A stretch of DNA of 64,000 nucleotides, taken from Mycolicibacterium stellerae. GTDB lineage: Bacteria; Actinomycetota; Actinomycetes; Mycobacteriales; Mycobacteriaceae. The position numbers and the translations under genes were made by a program. Positions 43,320 through 51,733 of this stretch are shown here, in pieces. Numbering within the stretch: position 1 is the first letter of the stretch; each line of letters opens with the position of its first letter. Below the pieces are notes generated by a model. That model was not told the DNA's origin and searched no databases. It saw nothing but the letters and a program-made list of their open reading frames with translations. The stretch is from positions 186,001 to 250,000 of the forward strand of contig NZ_RARC01000003.1 in the NCBI RefSeq assembly GCF_003719305.1, in the 5' to 3' direction.

Positions 43320-44546
43320 ATGACTCAGACGCCGGGTGTCGACGTGCCCAACGCCGAGGACGTCGAACGTCTCTCAGAGACGTTCGATCATCTTGACAGT
43401 GAGTTGAATTACGACGTTCTGCAACAGGTGTACAGCCGACTGCATGCTGGGTGCCCGGTACCCAAGACACCAGCTCACGGCGGCTATGCCCTCGTCACGC
43501 GATATGACGATATTGTCGAGGTCGAGAAGAACACCAAGACCTTCTCCTCCGGACGTGATGGTGTCCTACACCCTCCGCACGAGGGGAGGTCACGCAGCAT
43601 TCCCATCGAGTTCGACGGCCCCGAGCACCTCGCCTACCGCAAGCTATTCATGGAGGCACTTAGCGCGCCGCGCGTTCGCAAACTGCGGCCCTATCTGGAG
43701 GACCTGACCGAGCGGATGCTGGACCGGTTCGCTGACGGCGATGACGTCGATTTCGTGCAGAACGTGGCGGTGCAGATCCCGGTTCGCGCGGTGGGACACC
43801 TGCTTGGTTTGGGTGAAGACGCAAACGAGGAGATGCAGTCGTTCGCCACGATGGTGCTAGAGAACGCTGGCACCCCCAAGATGGTGGAGGGACTTCAGCA
43901 GCTCGACGCCTTGTCAGCCGTGCACTGTAATCAGCGGCGCGAACGACCCGGCACCGACTACCTCAGTACGCTCGTGCACTTGGACTTCGGCGGCCGGCCG
44001 TTGACCGACGACGAGCTGATGAACATCATCCGCTCGTTCGTGTTCGCGGGCTTCGAGACGACGGCGCGTGCGATCGGCAGTCTCGTCCACCATCTGGTCA
44101 CCCACGCCGAGATCCAGGCCGACCTGCGCTCGGGATCGTTGCCATTGGAGGGCGTTGTCGAGGAGGGGCTGCGGCTTTTCCCGCCGGTGCAGAATATGTT
44201 CCGGACGGCCACGGCAGCGACGACCCTCAACGGCAGTGAGCTGACGGAGGGTGAACGACTCGTGCTTCTCTACGCCGTTGCCAATCGCGATCCCGCCCAG
44301 TTCGAGGATCCGGAGTCGTTCTGTCCCGTGCGCGCGAACCCACGACAACACGTCGCATTCGGAATCGGAGCCCACTATTGCGCTGGTGCGACGCTGGCGC
44401 GCGCGGAGATCCACGTCCTGCTGCAAGCGCTCGTCAAGCGCCCACCGCTGGAACTTGCGGGAACCCCACGCCACAGCCCGCATCTGATGATGGGGCAGAT
44501 GATGGGTGTCGACTATCTCCCACTGCGCTTCCAGGAGGTGAAGTAG
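43320..44546 (+). CDS. Cytochrome P450 monooxygenase
   Basis: 408 residues. I-helix AGFETT (about 248), ExxR in EEGLRLFPP, and haem loop FGIGAHYCAG with Cys at about 354. It differs considerably from the P450 at 6604. The next gene begins three bases after its stop and is an alcohol dehydrogenase, so this pair probably hydroxylates a substrate and oxidises the resulting alcohol. The only ferredoxin in the window is at 23278. Confidence 0.94.
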   Translation: MTQTPGVDVPNAEDVERLSETFDHLDSELNYDVLQQVYSRLHAGCPVPKTPAHGGYALVTRYDDIVEVEKNTKTFSSGRDGVLHPPHEGRSRSIPIEFDGPEHLAYRKLFMEALSAPRVRKLRPYLEDLTERMLDRFADGDDVDFVQNVAVQIPVRAVGHLLGLGEDANEEMQSFATMVLENAGTPKMVEGLQQLDALSAVHCNQRRERPGTDYLSTLVHLDFGGRPLTDDELMNIIRSFVFAGFETTARAIGSLVHHLVTHAEIQADLRSGSLPLEGVVEEGLRLFPPVQNMFRTATAATTLNGSELTEGERLVLLYAVANRDPAQFEDPESFCPVRANPRQHVAFGIGAHYCAGATLARAEIHVLLQALVKRPPLELAGTPRHSPHLMMGQMMGVDYLPLRFQEVK

Positions 44547-44548
44547 CG

Positions 44549-45637
44549 GTGCGCTCGGCGGTTCTGCACACCCTCGGATCGGACCTGTCGGTCGAGTCGC
44601 TCGAGCCTCTGCCGCCGGCGCCGCGCGATGTGGTGGTGCAGGTACAGGCCAGTGGAATATGTCACACCGACCTGTCGATGCGCAACGGGCTGTTCCCGAT
44701 GATGTTCTCCGGCCCCATGATTGGCGGCCACGAGGGTGCCGGTGTTGTCGTCGACGTCGGAGCCCAGGTATCCCGAGTCGCGTTGGGAGACCGTGTCATC
44801 GCATCTTTTCGACCCGCCTGCGGCACATGTCCGTCCTGCGTAGCCGGTCGCTCGCATCTGTGTGACGCGCACGGAACGTTTCTGCACCGCCCGAGGGCAC
44901 TGCGCCACAACGGCGAGCAGACGGTGGCGATGAGCGGAATCGGCACCTTCAGCGAGTTTCTGACATGTGACGAGGCATCGGTCGTGCGGATCGAATCTGA
45001 CCTTCCAGCCTCACATCTGGCGCTACTCGGCTGCGGGATGACGACGGGCGTGGGAGCCGCGCTGTTCACCGCGCGCGTGCAAGCTGGATCGACGGTAGCG
45101 GTCCTCGGTTGCGGCGGAGTGGGGCAGTCGGTGATTCAAGGGGCCGCCGTCGCCGGTGCCGCCCGCATCATCGCGATCGACCCCATTGAATCCAAGCGGG
45201 AGATCGCACTCCGTGTCGGTGCCACCGACGTGATCGACCCGACCACCGGTCCAGCGCACGAACTCGTGCGGGAACTCATGCGCGGTCGGGGGGTTCAGTA
45301 CGCCTTCGACGTGGTCGGAGGACCCGAGGCGGTCGCCTCCACCTACGCGATGATCGACAAGGGAGGAATGGTCGTGCTGGTCGGTTACGGACCGATAGAC
45401 GCCGAGCTGCGGCTACCGGCCTTCGATCTACAGTCTCAGGAGAAAACCGTGAAGGGCTGCGTCGCCGGCTCAGCCCAAGTGCGGCGCGACTTCCAGAAGT
45501 TCATCGACCTCATCGAGACCGGCCGACTCAAGACCGACGACCTCGTCTCCCAGGAGGTGGCTCTGGACGACATCAACATCGCGATGAAAGCGATGTTGTC
45601 GGGTGATGTCGTGCGCAGCGTCATCACAGCGTTCTGA
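44549..45637 (+). CDS. Zinc-dependent alcohol dehydrogenase (MDR family), paralogue
   Basis: 362 residues from GTG with AGGAGGTG upstream; the longer open frame reaching back into the P450 is a shadow. Same features as the enzyme at 36799: GICHTD, GGHE, four structural Cys in CGTCPSCVAGRSHLC, LLGCGMTTG, VLGCGGVGQS. Large blocks are nearly identical in the two proteins (for instance MSGIGTFS and AFDLQSQEK), indicating recent duplication or paired function. Located directly after the P450. Confidence 0.94.
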   Translation: MRSAVLHTLGSDLSVESLEPLPPAPRDVVVQVQASGICHTDLSMRNGLFPMMFSGPMIGGHEGAGVVVDVGAQVSRVALGDRVIASFRPACGTCPSCVAGRSHLCDAHGTFLHRPRALRHNGEQTVAMSGIGTFSEFLTCDEASVVRIESDLPASHLALLGCGMTTGVGAALFTARVQAGSTVAVLGCGGVGQSVIQGAAVAGAARIIAIDPIESKREIALRVGATDVIDPTTGPAHELVRELMRGRGVQYAFDVVGGPEAVASTYAMIDKGGMVVLVGYGPIDAELRLPAFDLQSQEKTVKGCVAGSAQVRRDFQKFIDLIETGRLKTDDLVSQEVALDDINIAMKAMLSGDVVRSVITAF

Positions 45638-45650
45638 AGCCGTCGAAACG

Positions 45651-46442
45651 ATGACCGGTTCGTCCGACGAGAACGCGGCATCTGAGCCCGCTGACGCGGT
45701 GCTAATCGACGTAGTCGACGAACGGATCCTGATCATCACGCTCAACCGGCCGCGGGTGAAGAACGCGATTGATTCCGCGCTGTCGGAGGGCCTGGCAATG
45801 GCGCTGCAGACCCTTGATGATCGCGATGATCTTCGAGTCGGAGTGCTGACCGGTGCCGGCGACACCTTCTGCGCGGGGATGGACCTCAAGGCGTTCGCGC
45901 GGTTCGGCAAGCCCCGAGGTATTCGGACGCTCTTGCGCGAGGGAACCAAGAAACCGCTCGTAGCCGCGGTCGAGGGCGTCGCACTCGGAGGTGGCCTGGA
46001 GCTAGCGCTGCTGGCCGATCTGGTCGTCGCCGCCTCAGATGCGAAACTGGGTCTTCCCGAAGCACGCGTGGGATTGTTCCCGAGCGGCGGTGCGCTGCAG
46101 CGGCTGCAGGGCATTCTTCCGCGCACGGTGATCGCGGAGTTGGTCTTCACCGGTGAACGCATGACCGCTGGACAAGCCCACACCCTAGGCCTCGTGTCAC
46201 GATTGACCGAGCCCGGCGACGTATTGAAGGTAGCGATCAGGCTAGCGGAGCTGATTACCCGGTGTGCGCCGTTGGGGGTGGCCGCATCAAAGGAGCTGCT
46301 GCGAGCGGTTCCACGTACCTCTACCGAGGACTTCTGGCGGCGACAAGGGGAACTGGCCGACGCCATCGCGCAATCTCACGATGCGCACGAGGGGGCAAAG
46401 GCCTTCGCCGAGAAGCGAGATCCGGTCTGGCGAAACCGCTGA
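45651..46442 (+). CDS. Enoyl-CoA hydratase/isomerase
   Basis: 263 residues from ATG 45651. Crotonase motifs LTGAGDTFCAGMDLKAF and EGVALGGGLELALLADLV, and the active-site loop LPEARVGLFPSGGALQRL; the first Glu (PEAR) is present, the second is replaced by Ser. It belongs to the P450-dehydrogenase unit, with a 13-base gap. C-terminal EGAKAFAEKRDPVW is typical of the family. Confidence 0.92.
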   Translation: MTGSSDENAASEPADAVLIDVVDERILIITLNRPRVKNAIDSALSEGLAMALQTLDDRDDLRVGVLTGAGDTFCAGMDLKAFARFGKPRGIRTLLREGTKKPLVAAVEGVALGGGLELALLADLVVAASDAKLGLPEARVGLFPSGGALQRLQGILPRTVIAELVFTGERMTAGQAHTLGLVSRLTEPGDVLKVAIRLAELITRCAPLGVAASKELLRAVPRTSTEDFWRRQGELADAIAQSHDAHEGAKAFAEKRDPVWRNR

Positions 46443-46483
46443 AGCATGGATGATCCGACTACGCGACAACGTGGTACATGCGG

Positions 46484-46493
46484 CACTAGCACT
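46484..46493 (+). promoter_or_regulatory. YACTAGYRCT motif upstream of the cupin gene
   Basis: CACTAGCACT, followed at a six-base offset by a second partial copy (CACTAGCGGG), 124 bases before the cupin start. Confidence 0.4.
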
Positions 46494-46616
46494 AGCGGGC
46501 ACTTGGCGCCTTCGGCCGCAGTCCGTAGCGTCCACAGTTGAAGCGTCGGGACACATCGGAACACATGTACTCGGCGGTCCGTCGTTACAGTCCAGCCCGC
46601 GGACAGGAGGTCTTCA

Positions 46617-47099
46617 ATGCCGAAGTACTACAAGATCAGCGACCCTGACTACTTCGATTCCATCACCCCACCGGAGTTGCGGTTCGCCGGCGAGGCGACT
46701 CGGGAAGTGATGCCGGGATGGGACCTCGGTTCGATCGTGATGGCCGATGAGCCGACCAATCCCGACGCGCCGGTGGCTTCGATGCTGAAAATCGCCCCCG
46801 GCGACACGCTGCCACGGCATGCGCATGACTGCTTTCGTGTGGAGGTGGTCATCCAAGGATCGATCACTTTGCCCGGTGGCGACGTTCTCCATCCCGGCGA
46901 CATCATGACGTCGCGGCCGCACGAGTACTACGGCCCTCATGTGGCGGGCGACGAAGGATGTCTATCGGTAGAGATTTTCTCTGCTGCGCACGGCATGCTA
47001 CCCATCAGCGACGACGCAGGCGACGAGTACGCCGAAGACGTCACTGCCCGTGTTCACGATGCTACGTCGCGCCTCCAAAACCAGACGAACAACGCCTAA
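46617..47099 (+). CDS. Single-domain cupin protein
   Basis: 160 residues, AGGAGG before the ATG. One cupin barrel: metal motif GDTLPRHAHDCFRVEVVIQGS (first box with HxH and Glu) and PHEYYGPHVAG (second box His). Probably binds a metal and acts as a small dioxygenase, isomerase or sensor; no substrate can be given. Preceded by a motif site and followed by an FMN reductase. Confidence 0.85.
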   Translation: MPKYYKISDPDYFDSITPPELRFAGEATREVMPGWDLGSIVMADEPTNPDAPVASMLKIAPGDTLPRHAHDCFRVEVVIQGSITLPGGDVLHPGDIMTSRPHEYYGPHVAGDEGCLSVEIFSAAHGMLPISDDAGDEYAEDVTARVHDATSRLQNQTNNA

Positions 47100-47239
47100 G
47101 TAACGTCTGCCCAGCACTCTGGGGAAGTGAAGGTCCAGCAGTCCCTGTCGTTTTGGTACTCACGAAATCGTCACAGACGAAGGCCACCGCCCATACGCGG
47201 CGACGGGGTGTTCGCGCGGTGACAATCGAGTAGAAGCGA

Positions 47240-47812
47240 GTGGTTGTGAATCAGAAGCAGCCCTTCGTCGTCGGTCTTGGCGGCACGCTGCGCGTGGGCT
47301 CATCCACCGAACATGCCCTGCGGCTGTGTCTTTCGGCAGTCGAACGACATGGCGGCCGCACCGCACTATTTTGCGGCGCCGACATCGACTTGCCGATGTA
47401 CAACCCGCACGACCAATTTCGCACGGATAAGGCTGCGGCGCTGGTCACAGCCCTGCGGGCAGCCGACGCCGTGGTCGTCGCATCACCGGGGTACCACGGT
47501 GCCATTTCGGGACTGGTCAAGAATGCACTCGACTATGTCGAGGACCTCCGCGGTGACCCACGTGCGTACCTGGAGAACACGCCGTGGGGCTGCATCGGCT
47601 GCGCCTATGGGTGGCAGGCTGCCGTCGGCACGCTAGGCCAGCTGCGGTCCATCGGTCACGCATTGCGTGCATGGCCGACTCCGCTTGGTGTGGCCATAAA
47701 TTCGACCAGCGCTGTGTTCAACGACGACGGATCGCTCATAGACGAGACGGTCGGTGCTCAACTCGACTTGCTTGCGGCTCAACTGATAGGCGGACCCGGT
47801 TGGGTGACATGA
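47240..47812 (+). CDS. NADPH-dependent FMN reductase family protein
   Basis: 190 residues from GTG. Flavodoxin-like fold: GLGGTLRVGSST (FMN phosphate loop), SPGYHGAISGLVKNALDYVEDL (isoalloxazine contact), and CIGCAYGWQAAVGTLGQLRSI. Such enzymes supply reduced flavin to monooxygenases or reduce quinones and nitro groups. No dedicated monooxygenase is adjacent, so its role in the cluster is open. Confidence 0.9.
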   Translation: MVVNQKQPFVVGLGGTLRVGSSTEHALRLCLSAVERHGGRTALFCGADIDLPMYNPHDQFRTDKAAALVTALRAADAVVVASPGYHGAISGLVKNALDYVEDLRGDPRAYLENTPWGCIGCAYGWQAAVGTLGQLRSIGHALRAWPTPLGVAINSTSAVFNDDGSLIDETVGAQLDLLAAQLIGGPGWVT

Positions 47813-47905
47813 TGTCTGCACCGCTTATGCAGGAGATCTGTAGGTGAGCGGATCCGCAGACAAATTGCGCACGAACACATTTGACGCGCGAGTCTTCTCG
47901 GCAAC

Positions 47906-48321
47906 ATGGCGCTTGCACCAGGAGCCTGGCCCCGTCCGCTCCTTCACAGTATTCGTACTTTTAACAAGTTCGTGCTTAACCCGGCCATGAAGTTGCTTGC
48001 GGGGCGGAAGAATTCGTATGCCGCAATAATTCGCCATCCGGCAGGAAGTCTGGGAAGCAGTATTCAACGCCGGTCGGCGCAGACCGTACCCAAGATGGCT
48101 TCGTCATTCCGCTGGCCTATGGGATACGCGTGGACTGGTTGCAGAACATCCTTGCCGCTGGGCGGGCTACCGTGTCGGCGGAGGGCGAGAACCACGACCT
48201 AGTAGAACCCGAAGTGATCGACGCAGCAACTGCCCTGCCGATGCTCTCACCGATGCGGCGGAGGATCTTTGAGCGCAGCCCTGGCACCCAGCCAGTGTTA
48301 CGTGGTAGCGAACAGAAGTGA
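47906..48321 (+). pseudogene. Deazaflavin-dependent nitroreductase-like gene with a frameshift
   Basis: The first part reads FNKFVLNPAMKLLAGRKNSYAAIIRH, then one base is missing near 48038 and the sequence continues as GRKSGKQYSTPVGADRTQ, FVIPLAYG, VDWLQNILAAGRATV and ends at 48321. This pattern is the DUF385/Ddn-like F420 nitroreductase family, which binds F420 in a split-barrel. The original start is uncertain: a GTG at 47844 with a ribosome site is in another frame, so a second lesion is possible. It converges with and overlaps the end of the amidohydrolase at 48298. Confidence 0.65.
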
Positions 48322-49563
48322 TTCCGCGAGCATGGACTGTGGTGGCTCAGGGTGGTGGTAGAGCGCCGCAGCATTGCCGTAACTGATCTTCTTGATCGTG
48401 TCGACGGGCAACATCTCCAGTTCAGACCGGAAGAGTTCCTGGCTGTCGGGCCACGAACTGTCCGTGTGCGGAAAGTCGACTTCAAGCATCATCCGGTCTT
48501 CGCTGATGACGTCGAGGCGGCGGAACGCCGAGGGATCTTCGATCGAGGTGAACCAGAAGTTGCGATGCAGCACTTCCACTGGATGCGTGGTCGCGCCCGA
48601 CCATGCTTCGGGCTCAGCGTCTTTCTGCCGGTACGCGCGGTGCAGGCGCTCAACCACCATCGGAACCCAGGAGATGCCGGCCTCCGACAGGACGATATGA
48701 AGGTCGGGATAGCGCTGCGGCACACCGGAAAAGATCCAGTCGACCACCGTCTCGATCCCGTTGAGCGGAAACAACGCAACCTGGGCGGGAACCGGCGTGT
48801 CCGGCGAGGGACAACTGATCCGGCCAGATGAGCCGATGTGGAGATTGATTGCGGTTTCGGTGTCAGCGCACGCACGCCAGAACGGTTCCCAGTGCTCGGA
48901 GTGAACACTCGGAAATCCGAGCTGTGAGGGGTTCTCCGTGAAACTGACTGCGTGCACTCCGCGTTCCGCGTTACGGTAGATTTCCTTCGCGGCCAATTCG
49001 GCATCGGCCAAGAAGCTCAGTTGGCACGGGACGAAACGGTCAGGATGTGACCCGGCCCATTGCTCGACGGCCCAGTCGTTGTATGCCTGGACGCAGGCAA
49101 AGCCGAGTTCCTTATCAGGCAGACGCGACAGGGTCGTTCCGGCGAATCCCCACGTGATCGACGGAAAGCAAAGCGAGGCCCACACTCCCGCCAGATCCAT
49201 GTCCTTGACGCGGGCATCGGTGTCGTATACCGACGCCCGGTAGTCCTGTAGCCGCATTTTCATCGATCGCCACTCGTTGATCGGTCGATTGGCCGCGCCG
49301 TCCATGCCGCTGAAGAAGAATTGCTTCTCGCCGATCTGCCAGGCCGGTCGGCCGTCAACCTCCACCATTCGGGGTGCAGCGTCACGGAACTTGGCGGACA
49401 CCCCGTCGAACAGCGTTGGAGGCTCGAAGGCGTGATCATCCACGGAGATCACTGGGCACCACACCGCCCTGGGCTCGGGCTCGGGAAGGAAGGACAACTC
49501 GTAGTCGGGACCGAGAGTGAAGACGCTCGAATCCGATAGTGAGTCTTCGAGATCGCTAGGCAT
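48298..49563 (-). CDS. Amidohydrolase-family metalloenzyme (ACMSD-like), paralogue
   Basis: 421 residues; GGGAGAAGG upstream of ATG 49563. Metal motif ISVDDHAFEPPTLFDGVS, INLHIGSSG, VLSEAGISWVPMVVERL and LEVDFPHTDSSWPDSQ. Very close to the gene at 34829, including the N-terminal PEPEPRAVWCPVISVDDH block and RNFWFTSIEDPSAFR. It follows the aldehyde dehydrogenase on the minus strand with a 45-base gap. Confidence 0.9.
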   Translation of the reverse strand: MPSDLEDSLSDSSVFTLGPDYELSFLPEPEPRAVWCPVISVDDHAFEPPTLFDGVSAKFRDAAPRMVEVDGRPAWQIGEKQFFFSGMDGAANRPINEWRSMKMRLQDYRASVYDTDARVKDMDLAGVWASLCFPSITWGFAGTTLSRLPDKELGFACVQAYNDWAVEQWAGSHPDRFVPCQLSFLADAELAAKEIYRNAERGVHAVSFTENPSQLGFPSVHSEHWEPFWRACADTETAINLHIGSSGRISCPSPDTPVPAQVALFPLNGIETVVDWIFSGVPQRYPDLHIVLSEAGISWVPMVVERLHRAYRQKDAEPEAWSGATTHPVEVLHRNFWFTSIEDPSAFRRLDVISEDRMMLEVDFPHTDSSWPDSQELFRSELEMLPVDTIKKISYGNAAALYHHPEPPQSMLAESLLFATT

Positions 49564-49608
49564 GACCTTCTCCCTTTCCGCTGCCGTGGCGGCGACTTTC
49601 GTGCTTCT

Positions 49609-51075
49609 TCACTTTGACTGGAACAAGGGCACTTGTTTCGGCTCGGTGTACGCCAGCAAGCCCTCGATACCGCACTCCCTGCCGATGCCGCTCTGTCGAA
49701 AGCCACCGAACGGAGCGTCGAAACTGCCTCCCACACCGTTGATTAGCACCATGCCGGTCCGCATACGCTTGGCAACACCCAATGCGCGTTGGTCATCAGT
49801 GCTCCAGACACTGGCGGCCAATCCGTACTCCGAGTCGTTGGTGATCGCAAGGCCCTCGGCGTCTCCGTCATAGGGGATCACGCAGACCACCGGTCCGAAG
49901 ATCTCCTCACGGGCGATCCTCATCGCGTTGTCGACCCCGGTGAAGACAACTGGTTCGACATACCAGCCGACATCCAGGTCCACTGGGCGTCCGCCGCCCA
50001 CGGCCAATTTCGCACCCTCGTCCTGACCGACGCTGACGTAGCCCTCGACCCTTTCGCGCTGACGTTCTGACACCAGCGGGCCGATCTCGGTGTTCGGATC
50101 GAACGGGTCGCCGACGACCAGCGAGGACACCATGTCGCATATGGCGTCGGTGAATTCATCGATCCGAGACCGGGGGACGAGGATACGGGTCTGGTTGGTG
50201 CATGTCTGGCCGCTGTTGCGGAACGCCCCGTCGCGCAGGCCTTCCATGGTCGCTCCGACATCGGCGTCGTCGAGGATGAGGGCTGCCGACTTTCCCCCGA
50301 GCTCCAGCGTGCAGCGCCGAAGATCACGTCCGCAGATTTCGGCGACCCGCCGTCCCGCCTGGGTCGAGCCCGTGAAGGACACTCGGTCGACGTCGCGGTG
50401 ACTAATGAGGTGCTCCCCGGCTTCGCGATCGCCGGGAACCACATTGAGCACTCCCGGCGGCAGACCCGCAGCGTCGAAGATTTCGGCGAGCACCAATCCA
50501 TCGATGGCTGTCTCCGGCGACGGCTTGGCGACCACGGTGCATCCAGCGACCAGCGCCGGTGCGATCTTCATAAGCAGCAGCGCCTGAGGGTAGTTCCACG
50601 GTGCGATGGCAGCAACCACACCGACGGGATCGCGAATGACCGTCGCGGGTAGGCTCAATTCGGTGCGGTTCACCTCGGTGTCGAATCGGCCTCCCAGCGC
50701 GGTGAAGTACGCCAAGATATGTTGTGCAATAGGGCCTTGAGCGTTGCGCGAGAAGGTGATCGGGCTTCCCATCTCGGCGGTGATGAGGTCGGCGAGTTCG
50801 CCGGCCCGATCAGCGTAGAGCTCGCCGGCGCGTTGCAGATAACGGGTGCGCTCGGTGACCGGCAGGCTGGACCACGAGCTTTCGTCGAAGGTCCGCCGAG
50901 CCGCCGCCACGGCCTGGTCCATGTCGGCAGGCGTTCCGTCGGGTGCGTATCCGATGACTTCCAACGATGCGGGCGAAACGATGTCACGTCTGCGGCCGGT
51001 CGATGCCACCCACCGACCGTCGATGTAGACGGAATCGCGGTTACGCTCACCGCGCTCGGGACGACTAGTTGACAT
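49609..51075 (-). CDS. Aldehyde dehydrogenase
   Basis: 488 residues, standard length. NAD-binding AIAPWNYP (Asn161), FTGSTQAGRRV, general base Glu258 in LELGGKS and nucleophile Cys292 in NSGQTCTNQTR; C-terminal FGPVVCVIPY and FGGFRQSGIGRE. It oxidises an aldehyde to the acid, the step expected between the alcohol dehydrogenases and CoA activation in this region. First gene of a two-gene minus-strand unit with the amidohydrolase. Confidence 0.95.
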   Translation of the reverse strand: MSTSRPERGERNRDSVYIDGRWVASTGRRRDIVSPASLEVIGYAPDGTPADMDQAVAAARRTFDESSWSSLPVTERTRYLQRAGELYADRAGELADLITAEMGSPITFSRNAQGPIAQHILAYFTALGGRFDTEVNRTELSLPATVIRDPVGVVAAIAPWNYPQALLLMKIAPALVAGCTVVAKPSPETAIDGLVLAEIFDAAGLPPGVLNVVPGDREAGEHLISHRDVDRVSFTGSTQAGRRVAEICGRDLRRCTLELGGKSAALILDDADVGATMEGLRDGAFRNSGQTCTNQTRILVPRSRIDEFTDAICDMVSSLVVGDPFDPNTEIGPLVSERQRERVEGYVSVGQDEGAKLAVGGGRPVDLDVGWYVEPVVFTGVDNAMRIAREEIFGPVVCVIPYDGDAEGLAITNDSEYGLAASVWSTDDQRALGVAKRMRTGMVLINGVGGSFDAPFGGFRQSGIGRECGIEGLLAYTEPKQVPLFQSK

Positions 51076-51733
51076 AAATTATTACCTCACCAGATCGATG
51101 GGCCGACCCGACGTCGATGCACGCCGGTGCGCTGCCCGTGGTTGCATCGCGATCCACCCAAGCCGCACGCATCGACCCACGTCCGAGGACCGAACACGGT
51201 CTTCGCTGTGGTGGTTGCCTGGCTGGTCATGACGCCCTTGACGTGGTTCGAGCCGATCGGCTATCGGCGCGCAACGCGATGTGATCACCAGCTTCATCGG
51301 CGATCTGGCCAGCCGTCAAGCCAACTAGGGGGTGGCGATAGTGCCCCGATTGGCACGTACCGTAGGTGACTCCACACGCCGGGCTTCGGTCCTATCGCCG
51401 CGCCTAGTAACACCGAGTAATATTGCCGTGCAACCGCTTTGAGATGGTCACCGGCTCTTCCGAACGCGTCGTGTATCGGCCACCACGATTGTCGATCGGA
51501 TCTGCTCGCAGCCACCGGAGCCGGTACTCTGCGTTCCTCCAGGCCCACGCGCAGCCGACAGATGTGAAACAAGTGCCAACACAACCACGATCGCGGTGCT
51601 CGGAGTGACTACCGTTTCGTCGAGATCGTCATCTAGATCCGATTCGGGGGCTGACCGGTCGACATGACTCGCGGGTCCGAGCTGGGGGGACGTGGGAAGT
51701 GCGTTATGGGAGGAGAAGAGCTGATCCGATCTT
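51076..51733. other. Intergenic region without supported gene
   Basis: 658 bases between the divergent aldehyde dehydrogenase and enolase-superfamily genes. Small frames on both strands look like shadows. AT-rich TTGACATAAATTATTACC around 51071 lies at the start of the aldehyde dehydrogenase and could carry promoter elements. Nothing else stands out. Confidence 0.45.
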
